Below, in pieces: positions 34,501 through 46,281 of a stretch of DNA of 60,000 nt. The notes beneath the pieces were generated by a model. The model saw only the letters and a program-made list of their open reading frames with translations, had not been told where the DNA came from and searched no databases. Position 1 is the first letter of the stretch. Every line of letters starts with the position of its first letter. Position numbers and translations under genes: made by a program. Source of the stretch: Apostichopus japonicus (taxonomy: Eukaryota > Echinodermata > Holothuroidea > Aspidochirotida > Stichopodidae); assembly GCF_037975245.1 (NCBI RefSeq), contig NC_092563.1, positions 10,693,001 through 10,753,000 on the forward strand. The letters run 5' to 3'.

Positions 34501-37500
34501 AATCATGAAAGAATTGGTAACAAAAGTTAAACTGTTTCTATCTTGTTTACTTCAGCCATGGCTGGTAACATCATCCCTGCAATAGCAACAACCAATGCAG
34601 TCATTGCTGGTCTCATAGTAGTTGAAGCTCTCAAGATTTTGGCTGGAAGTTTCAACAAATGTAAAACAGTGAGTTTAAGCTTTGACTTTTTTGCCATTAT
34701 TGGTTTGATATGGCTTTACTTAATATCTAACTATAGACTGCTTTATTATTCACATCATTTTGATCTCTATAATTAGCTAAAATTAGATCTTGTTAGAAAT
34801 CCCTGTATTTGGTATATTTTCTTGAAAGATTTTTATTCCTTGCAGACAGCAAAAGGAATTGATATTGATGGTGATTGTGTGTATGGGTGTGTCAGATGCT
34901 TTGCTTTCTAAACATTTGTAAGTCAAAGAGTGTATATTGGTTTAACTTCATTTTGTAGTGTTTGTATCCATCCTAGTGAGTAGAATGCTTTCATTTTCTT
35001 TGGTGGTCAAAAGTCATTTAGAGTCAACAGAGTTTAAACATGAATACATGAATTGTAAGTACCCATAGGCATAGGAGGCGGTGTGGGGGGGGGGGGGCTG
35101 CAGCCCCCAACCAAATATTTTGGTGAAAATTAGGGCCATATGCTGAGAATTTTTCGGGTACCTACTGAAAGAAAAATAAATTGTAATGATGTAGCTAAAG
35201 GAAATCAATAGTTGAAAAAAAATTCTCCTTAGTAATTAAAATAAAGTTCTAAGCTTGCCCGACTAATTCGCCATTACTAATGTAAAAGCCAATATGATAT
35301 GTACATTAACATGTTGAATGCACGTGGAGCGAACAATTTATATATTTCGTAGGTGTAATATAAGGTGGCATAGTAATCTGCCATTTATGTATATTGTGTT
35401 TGGCTAGTTCTGCAATTTTCTTGTCAATATTCAGTCCGGAGGTTCGGGTATCTGTTACCCGACCGGGTAATGATAACAGGTACCCTGTTCTGATTTTTTG
35501 CTACCTGAATCAGGCCTACAGGGATCATTTTATTTTTCTAATAATTTTATCTCTAGTTCCACTTGCCTCTCACCTGTTTCATTAACAATTCTTTGCATTT
35601 GTCATCTTCTTTGTTATAGACAGGTCTGCTTTTAACAGGCTATACAGTACCGCCCAGATTAAATCGGCCGTGGCATCGTGTAACGTGACAAAATATGAGG
35701 AGACTCAAGGAGTCTATCGTGATATCGTTTCCATTACGCCTATAGCAAGTACCTAACGTGATATCGTGCGTCGCATCGTGGTCATAATATCGTGATAGTG
35801 TGTTCATCATTTCACTGGCACTTTATACTATCGTAATGTTATCGTTATAGCGTGAATCACGTTGCAGAACGATCGATCGTTTCATCGTGATTTGAAAGAA
35901 TTGGGGTAGGCTTCTTCCCGCAGTAGATGAAATCATCAATTCAATGCAATGTGCAATAGATTTATTGCAAATTCTGATCAAAAAGTTCGGTTTGTCAACA
36001 AAATTAAGTGTCAATCGACATACAAGTTTCATAATCGCAAAACTAGTACGATAGGCCTAATGAACACACTGTAGGCCTACTCATCCAAACTCCTTTCATA
36101 CAAACCCCTTTAAAAAAAAACAGCAGTCGCAAAATATTTTCTATTCGAACAAAACATTCGTTCTGAACTTCTTGTATGCAAGAATATCAGCCTAGGCTTT
36201 AATTGCACTAGCAAATCGTCCCAAATGTTACGATAGGGTTAATATGCATTGTAACGCTGAATATAGGCCTACAGTAGCTTTTTCACCATCCGGGATGCAT
36301 AGGGTGGCACACTTTAGTATGTTTGAACATTGTTTTCACGATCGAATTTTGCAAGATTTTCGAGAAAATTGTTTGCTTGAAGAATGTTTTTCTGCACCAT
36401 ATGATATGCTCAAATAAGCTGTTTGTTTTGCATAGCATCAGTAATCGATATGATCCTGATGGCAACCCGTATTGACACGCACATTAAAAATTATACAAAA
36501 TAGGTCATAACTTCTGTTAGAAGCTTTTTTTTTATTTAAATGACAGTCATTTAATTGCTTTCGGCCGGACAGTTTTGTATGGTAGCAACCTTATTTTCTG
36601 AAAATACTAGATACGGTCAAGTTGATCACGAACCTCGTAGAATTTTCAAACCAGTCCAGACATGTTTGGTTTCACCAAATCCTCCATACCATGCAACAAA
36701 AGTATATTTTTTGAATATTTATGTGGTAATACTTGAATTTTTCATTTTGTTCAAACATGTGTTTAAGCATCATGTAATGTAGTTAAATACACATTCGCCC
36801 AAAATGCAATGATTCGGGGTAGACCCAGTATATTTTATGGGTTCCGGCGTGTCTACGTTCCGACAATTGTTTTTTACTCTGAAGTTCTTTTGACCAATAT
36901 TTTTGACCAATATGTTTTTGGGACCAAATTTTTTTAAGACCCATATTTTTTTAGACCAAAATATTTTGATGACACAAATTTTTTTTACTCTAAAATTTTT
37001 GTTGACCAATTTTTTTCGGACAAGCACTATTTGGGTCATAAAAAACTTTGGGCCCTTTTATTTTTTGTTTCGTAAAAAAAAATTCGGCGCGTCCAAAAAA
37101 AATGAGTCCCCCCCAAACAAATCAGGTCAGGAAAATTGTGGGTCCAAAAAAGTTGATTCCACAAAAAAAATTGGGTCCAAATAAAATTGAGTCCCCCCCA
37201 AAAAAATTAGGCCGGAAAAAGTCCCCCCAAAAAAATTGGGTCCGAAAAAAATTGAGTCCCCCCTAATAAAATAGTTAGTGAGACAAAATTTGGGTCTAAC
37301 AAAATTGAAAAAAATTGAGTCCCCCCCAAAAAATAACTTAAGCCAGACAAAATTTGGGTCAAAAAAAAAATGAGTCCCCAAAGAAATTGGGTCCAAAAAA
37401 TTGAATCCCTCAAAAAAATTAGTCAGACAGAATTTGGGTCTAACAAAATTGAGCCCCCCCCCCAGAAAAAAATTGGGTTCAAAAAATTAGAGTCCCAAAA

Positions 37501-40500
37501 AATTGTCGGAACTTAAAGAGCTGTCGGAACATAGAGACGTCGGAACATAGAGACGTCGGAACATAGAGATATCACCCTTCTTAATACATTGAGAAATTAC
37601 TAGTCAAAAATATTTTCTGAAGAAAAACCGTACGATATATTTCACAAATATTGATGCTTAGATAAGTGCTTCCTCACAATCAACGAGCCGCCCCGAAATT
37701 CACTCCGCTTACGTAAAACTTCTATATATATAACACGTGGAAAAACACGAGTTTTTACACACATAATTCCCATTGACATTGTTTATGGAACATAAGTAGG
37801 TCAACGACATTCGAACTTGGCAACTTGCCCAAGTTCATTGCACCGTGGGAACGACACAACAAATTGTACATGATTGTACATTTTCCCGCCATCTGGACGC
37901 CCGAGTGTAACTTTTGATGTAATATGCAAATTATTAATGGTACTGTGTGGTTAAAACTTAACCTATTGCGACACATACAAATTTTGGGAAGTTGTTGTAG
38001 ATGTTACTTTTGTATCAAATGTAAAGTACTGTATGGTACTATAATTTATAAAAGACGCTTTTCCTCAGGTGGTAGGGAAAAGGGGTGTTTCGGTGAACTC
38101 GATCTCTTTGTGTAGTATTTGGATACTTAAAATGACCATGTACTGTACATGCAGTTTCAATTCTTTTTAGTAAGCTGTACTTCGCATTTTTATCCTTTGT
38201 GGACCTTTATTGGAATAAATACGAAATGTATTTTTTGACGCCAGTATTTAACGGTAACCTTTTTTTAAATTGTTGACTGAGCTTCAAAATCCATTTTCTA
38301 AAAAGTCGGTTTTCATGAAGGTTTTATAAAATATAGCTAGGGTAGGAAAATATTAATTAACCACATTAAAGAAAGTTTTTCTATTATCCAAATAAAATAC
38401 ATGTTTCTTGTACTGAGATCTGAAAAAAAAAACAGGCTGACGTTTTTCTTCTTTTCGTGCGCTAATACTAGTTTGGAATATGTGGCAACCTTAACAAAAT
38501 AATTTTTAAGGTTAGTTAGATTTCTTGAATCCGAATAGAGACTCGGGAATCAGGAAAAGGGAGGCCCCTTGCGCGGACGATAAACATGTTTTGTTTTTAA
38601 CCGGCCCTGCTTCAAAGTTGTTGGGTGGAATTTTTTTCCTTTTCATTCTGTTAGAACCAACGATAAATTATATAAAAACTTAACACAAGAAAGGCTTAGT
38701 AGTACTTTATTATTCTTCAAAATGTTGCCAACTATTCAAAGTAACGTGGAACATAAAATCTACAACTAACACTAGTAACAGAAAAGTCGCTATCCCTACG
38801 TAACGTTACTGTTGTTAAATAAAAAGTTAAACATGTAAAGTTGTGAGCTGACTTCAAAAAGTTTTCAAGGCGGAACTCCTGTAAAGATCGATTTTCGCAC
38901 AGTAGAGTAGGAACTTCCTGATACACGATATTACGACTTAACGAAATAACGTGAATAATAAACATCCAAAGCCCAAACGAAGTTACGAATCGTGACGCAC
39001 TCGGCTTGAAATCACGATCTCACGATATAACGTGTTAGCGTGAATGTAGCAGTCATGTTTGCTATCGTGAAGGCTTGGTATCACGATACAGCGTGTGATC
39101 GTGGTATATCGTTATATCGTTGTAGCGTGTACAAAAAATTTACAGTAGTCAGGTTTCACGATAGAAAACGATAGAAAAAGATAAGGGCATCACGATACAC
39201 GATGCCACAGCCGATTTTATCTGGACGGTACTGTAATTCTATTTTGAGTTCTCCAAATTTTATTGACATTTGTTACTAAGATTAGTGTGAAAAGTGTCAA
39301 ATGACTGTAGCCATAATATAAAGTGAAATAAAGAGGGAAAATTGTTATAGTGATTCAAAGTGTTAGCAGTTAAAACACAATGCTTTAAATTTTTATGATC
39401 TTATTCTTATAAAGTAAATGCACAATGGAACACTCACATTGAAATTATAAATGAATTTAAAACTTTTGTTATAATTTTGTAAGACATTCCGATAGCTCAC
39501 AACTCTTTTACTTCATTAGTAAAAAAGTCCAAAGGTTGAACATGTATTATTACCTGTCAATTTGTAATATTTGCAACATGGCATGGACCTTTTGACTAAC
39601 TGTAATATTTATAATGTGAAATACAATTTACAAAGAAAGTTACTTTATGCAGGTGTATATGTCCAGATTTGCCAATGCCAGAAGAAAATTACTCATTCCA
39701 TGTGAACTGGTGTCACCGAATCCAAAATGCTACGTGTGTTCCCCAAAGCCAGAGGTAAGCAGCTAAGATTCTATTCTACAACATTTCTGTTCTTAAACAT
39801 ACAGCTTATTACTACTTCATTGCATTAATATGACATGTTACAGTGCTAAGGCAATTGTAATATTGTAAAATGCAACCTGTTGTTAATTGAAGGAATGCCT
39901 GCTTATATGTAGATTGTAGGAGCTGCATGTTGAGTTTAGCTGTAACTTTGTGTCATGTAATACTCAAACATAACTATATACCCCTCATTCTAACTAAGGG
40001 TTCTATACTTCCATAGTTTCCATCACTTGGTTGCTCCCAATTGTCAAATTATTAACCACGTAATCTAATGCAGAAAATAATTGATTTTATACTCAATTTT
40101 GTCATTTCTGGTGTATGAATGTTGAAGGTCATGTTTTCAAGTAATTCTGTGCTTACTCAACATATCTGTGCAGCATACCTGCAACTACACACAGCATGGA
40201 AAACACATCCTATGCTACACTGTTGCCACTTTGTTTCACCAGTTTCTTTTGTTTTCACCATATCTCAGCATCTATCCATGCAATTGACACTTGTAAACTT
40301 GTTTCACCAACCACAGTTTCCATCTAAGTTGTGATAAAGACCATTGGGAACTTTTTGTTTTGCATTTAAAGATAGTGAATTGATACTTAATTTATTATCT
40401 GATTTGTGTCATATTTTAGGTTTCAGTGAAACTCAACACAAACACGCTTACAATAAAATCCCTGGAGGACAAGGTGAGTAAGGGGACATTCAAATGATAT

Positions 40501-43500
40501 ACAATATAAATGTCATTCTTATCATCATATTTTTGTACATGCAAAATAGTGGTCATGGGATTATTGTTGCTAAATTTAAACTTGGTTAGCAATGGCTTGC
40601 ATTGAACTGAAACTATTCTGTAAATGTTTAACACTATTACAGGAGCTTACCTTTTATAAGAGAAACTTGATGTCTTATTGATATTTGGAGAACCCTTCAC
40701 ACTGATGAAATTACCACTCTAAATAAATTAGTCTCATACTTGGTATGTGGATTCCCATATGAGTGAAAGAATGCTTTAACTAGACATCAAAATCTGAAAT
40801 GCTTGTAAAGACAAGAACTCCCTTTTAAAGCTGGGATGAACTTCATAGCCACAAAGGCTGGTTTCTGGGGGGGGGGGGGAGGTTGGGGGGATTAATCTAT
40901 AGGCCAGATTGCCTTTGTAAACTTGAAGGAAATCTGACTACCCAATGATTACAGATAAACTTTGCACTGGGACCATTGGAAAAGTTGTGTATAAACTTTT
41001 CCAATAATTAGTTTGTCCAAAGTTGGTGCTCAAGGAAAGGGCAAGTTACAGTTACAACCAGTCCAAGACATTAGCACACTCACCCTCCCTCCCCTCAATT
41101 CTCGTTTTGTGTTGAGTAAGGACTTCAAAATGCATATAATCTTGCATTTGAAAACCTATTGCTTTATTGTGGTATCAGGAGAGAATGCGTGATGCTCATG
41201 GCAGGTAGCTAATTATCATCGTCCTTTATTACTGTATCATGAAAGACACTGTTAAGGAAGGGAAAGGTGTTTAAAGGAAGGGAATTCGTCAACTGATGAA
41301 TTAAAGTAAAAATATGAACAGTACATGATTCATCACTCACAATATTCCACAATCCAAAATAAATGTGTGTCTTGTAATTCAAGTAACTATGCCAAATTCA
41401 GAGAATCCCAAAGTGTTATTAGGTATTGCCATATAAAGTCAAGCACTATTATTAGGTATTGCCATATAAAGTCAAGCTAATTCACTTCACCCATGCATGT
41501 TAGGTAAGTTCATATTTTGTTGTGCTTACCCAGATTTTCAAAGCCTGTCTTGGCATGATTGCACCAGATGTTGAGATTGATGATGGAAAAGGTAATGTTC
41601 ATACTTAAAGAAGCATTCCTCAATACTAAGTATCTCCAAGAAGATTTACAAACTGCTTTAATACTTGACCATATGATATGGTGTTTTGCTATAGCAATAG
41701 TTGCATACCCTAGATGGTCGTAGTAGGATCATGATGCACACCTGATAGATAAGTATCAATGATGCGAATGAACTGCTGGGCTTGTATATTAAAGTAATAG
41801 TTTACAGGGGGTCACAAGAATTTGTTTGATATTACTTGTCCTTATGAAGGCATTGTGTTGCAGTATATTCATGTACTAAGAGTGTAACATTTTATGTCTA
41901 TATATCTGTTTCATACAGGCTCAATCATTAGAAATCCTTATGAAGGCATTGTGTTGCAGTATATTTATATTTTATGTCTATATATCTGTTTTATACAGGC
42001 TCAATCATTAGAAATCCTTATGAAGGCATTGTGTTGCAGTATATTTATATTTTATGTCTATATATCTGGTTTATACAGGCTCAATCATTAGAAATCCTTA
42101 TGAAGGCATTGTGTTGCAGTATATTTATATTTTATGTCTATATATCTGTTTCATACAGGCTCAATCATTAGAAATCCTTATGAAGGCATTGTGTTGCAGT
42201 ATATTTATATTTTATGTCTATATATCTGGTTTATACAGGCTCAATCATTAGAAATCCTTATGAAGGCATTGTGTTGCAGTATATTTATATTTTATGTCTA
42301 TATATCTGTTTCATACAGGCTCAATCATTAGAAATCCTTATGAAGGCATTGTGTTGCAGTATATTTATATTTTATGTCTATATATCTGTTTTATACAGGC
42401 TCAATCATTAGAAATCCTTATGAAGGCATTGTGTTGCAGTATATTTATATTTTATGTCTATATATCTGTTTCATACAGGCTCAATCATTAGAAATCCTTA
42501 TGAAGGCATTGTGTTGCAGTATATTTATATTTTATGTCTATATATCTGGTTTATACAGGCTCAATCATTAGAAATCCTTATGAAGGCATTGTGTTGCAGT
42601 ATATTTATATTTTATGTCTATATATCTGTTTCATACAGGCTCAATCATTAGAAATCCTTATGAAGGCATTGTGTTGCAGTATATTTATATTTTATGTCTA
42701 TATATCTGGTTTATACAGGCTCAATCATTAGAAATCCTTATGAAGGCATTGTGTTGCAGTATATTTATATTTTATGTCTATATATCTGTTTCATACAGGC
42801 TCAATCATTAGAAATCCTTATGAAGGCATTGTGTTGCAGTATATTTATATTTTAAGTCTATATATCTGTTTTATACAGGCTCAATCATTAGAAATCCTTA
42901 TGAAGGCATTGTGTTGCAGTATATTAATATTTTAAGTCTATATATCTGTTTCATACAGGCTCAATCATTAGAAATCCTTATTAAGGCATTGTGTTGCAGT
43001 ATATTTATATTTTAAGTCTATATATCTGTTTTATACAGGCTCAATCATTAGAAATCCTTATGAAGGCATTGTGTTGCAGTATATTTATATTTTATGTCTA
43101 TATATCTGTTTTATACAGGCTCAATCATTAGAAATCCTTATTAAGGCATTGTGTTGCAGTATATTTATATTTTAAGTCTATATATCTGTTTCATACAGGC
43201 TCAATCATTAGAAATCCTTATGAAGGCATTGTGTTGCAGTATATTTATATTTTATGTCTATATATCTGTTTTATACAGGCTCAACCATTAGAAATCCTTA
43301 TGAAGGCATTGTGTTGCAGTATATTTATATTTTAAGTCTATATATCTGTTTCATACAGGCTCAATCATTAGAAATCCTTATGAAGGCATTGTGTTGCAGT
43401 ATATTTATATTTTATGTCTATATATCTGTTTTATACAGGCTCAATCATTAGAAATCCTTATGAAGGCATTGTGTTGCAGTATATTTATATTTTAAGTCTA

Positions 43501-46248
43501 TATATCTGTTTTATACAGGCTCAATCATTAGAAATCCTTATGAAGGCATTGTGTTGCAGTATATTTATATTTTAAGTCTATATATCTGTTTCATACAGGC
43601 TCAATCATTAGAAATCCTTATGAAGGCATTGTGTTGCAGTATATTTATATTTTAAGTCTATATATCTGTTTCATACAGGCTCAATCATTTAGAAATCCTT
43701 ATGAAGGCATTGTGTTGCAGTATATTTATATTTTATGTCTATATATCTGTTTCATACAGGCTCAATCATTAGAAATCCTTATGAAGGCATTGTGTTGCAG
43801 TATATTTATATTTTAAGTCTATATATCTGTTTCATACAGGCTCAATCATTAGAAATCCTTATGAAGGCATTGTGTTGCAGTATATTTATATTTTAAGTCT
43901 ATATATCTGTTTCATACAGGCTCAATCATTAGAAATCCTTATGAAGGCATTGTGTTGCAGTATATTTATATTTTAAGTCTATATATCTGGTTTATACAGG
44001 CTCAATCATTAGAAATCCTTATGAAGGCATTGTGTTGCAGTATATTTATATTTTATGTCTATATATCTGTTTTATACAGGCTCAATCATTAGAAATCCTT
44101 ATGAAGGCATTGTGTTGCAGTATATTTATATTTTAAGTCTATATATCTGTTTCATACAGGCTCAATCATTAGAAATCCTTATGAAGGCATTGTGTTGCAG
44201 TATATTTATATTTTAAGTCTATATATCTGTTTCATACAGGCTCAATCATTAGAAATCCTTATGAAGGCATTGTGTTGCAGTATATTTATATTTTATGTCT
44301 ATATATCTGTTTTATACAGGCTCAATCATTAGAAATCCTTATGAAGGCATTGCGTTGCAGTATATTTATATTTTATGTCTATATATCTGTTTTATACAGG
44401 CTCAATCATTAGAAATCCTTATGAAGGCATTGTGTTGCAGTATATTTATATTTTAAGTCTATATATCTGTTTTATACAGGCTCAATCATTAGAAATCCTT
44501 ATGAAGGCATTGTGTTGCAGTATATTTATATTTTATGTCTATATATCTGTTTCATACAGGCTCAATCATTAGAAATCCTTATGAAGGCATTGTGTTGCAG
44601 TATATTTATATTTTAAGTCTATATATCTGTTTTATACAGGCTCAATCATTAGAAATCCTTATGAAGGCATTGTGTTGCAGTATATTTATATTTTATGTCT
44701 ATATATCTGTTTCATACAGGCTCAATCATTAGAAATCCTTATGAAGGCATTGTGTTGCAGTATATTTATATTTTATGTCTATATATCTGTTTCATACAGG
44801 CTCAATCATTAGAAATCCTTATGAAGGCATTGTGTTGCAGTATATTTATATTTTATGTCTATATATCTGTTTTATACAGGCTCAATCATTAGAAATCCTT
44901 ATGAAGGCATTGTGTTGCAGTATATTTATATTTTATGTCTATATATCTGTTTCATACAGGCTCAATCATTATTTCTAGCGAGGCGGGAGAGACAGAAGGT
45001 TAGTTTGAAATATTTTAGTCAAAAAGTAATAACTTCCTTTTATATTTGATCACAATTACCACACTGTTATATGTTGGATGTGCAAAATATTGTTCCATAT
45101 GACCAGTTGGTATCCCAATCATACTTTAACCCTTGAGGCAAGAGGTAGCTTAATATTTTAGGGTTCAATATTAGTCATATGCCTTCCAGTTCATATCAAT
45201 ACTTATACAGATGTTTTGTTTGTTTGATGTTCAAGTTAAATTAAGCACTGCTACAAGTTTGTTTACTTACATATATTAGTTTTGTTAAATGAAGAATTAT
45301 TATTTCATTGGCTTTATAGATTGGTCATTTATAACACATTGTCAACAATCATCATGTTACAAGCGTTTAGAGGTAAACTGTTGAAGTGATATGTTTATAT
45401 TTCTCAGGTAACAATAACAAAACGCTGTCCTCTTTTGCCATTTCGGGGGGTTCAAGGTTGAAAGCCGATGACTTCTTGCAGAATTATGAACTTATTATCA
45501 ACATCGTACAATGGTGAGTGTGTTATGTTTTATGTTCATACACGGGAGTTTATTTGATTCCCAATGGTAACCATCCTATAGGACTGTCACAATAATATGA
45601 TCAAAGTTAGTATCTACATTGGGAAGTTAGAAAATAGTAATGCAGTTTGCATCATAATATTATCACCTTATCCTTGGTGATAAAGATATCACCTTCGATA
45701 AACTACTTTTGATGTTTCTCATATGTTGGTTGGTCACAAAAGTACTTTCTTATAAAAAGTCAACCAAGATCTTTTATTTTTCCTTCTATCAAGATTGTTT
45801 GTCCTATCTCTCACACTTGACCTATCCTTTCAATCATGTAAATGCATAGCTGATGGTGAAGATTCAGAAGAAGAAAAAAATAATTCTTTAACATATTCCA
45901 TAGTGAAAACCTTGCAGAAGAGAAAGAGTTTGAAATTGTTGGTACTATTCCTGAAGCCTCAGACAGCAAGGAAACTCCAGGAGCCATCACCAACAATGGA
46001 ACTGCAGTGAATGGAGGAGCAGAGGACCAAGCTGGTCCATCAATGGGTAACTGAAAGCTGTAGCACACTTTAGTGACAGAAAAATAGCCATTCAAAAGAA
46101 ACCTGGCTTACAAATGATGGCAGGGCTTAATTTCCAGAACCTGTTTTAGTCAAACATTCAGGCATGAGACTCTTCCGCGGAAACGCGGATTTCAGATTAT
46201 TTTTTTTTTCATTTTCGCGTTTTTTCTCTTAATTCGCGTTTTTTATTA

Positions 46249-46281
<33 letters not shown>

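Larger units (their letters stand above)
34669..39652 (+). other. UBA2 intron 11
   Basis: 5 kb. Most of it is the TA-flanked transposon 35645-39233. Upstream at about 35055-35160 is a fragment starting CATAGGCATAGGAGG with a long G-run, resembling the end of the 11450 hAT-like element. Confidence 0.9.

Noticed and set aside
36770-37413. Phe/Leu/Gly-rich frames on both strands
   Set aside because: Translations of the poly-A/poly-T array nested in the intron 11 transposon.
41841-44972. CRISPR-like regular array
   Set aside because: Units are contiguous with no unique spacers, and the DNA is from an animal.
41894-45049. Repeated ~65-residue open frames across 41.9-45.0 kb, looking like a tandem peptide gene family
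   Set aside because: They are successive frames of the 80-bp intronic array. No independent start context exists, and the array edge is fixed by the UBA2 exon 15 acceptor.
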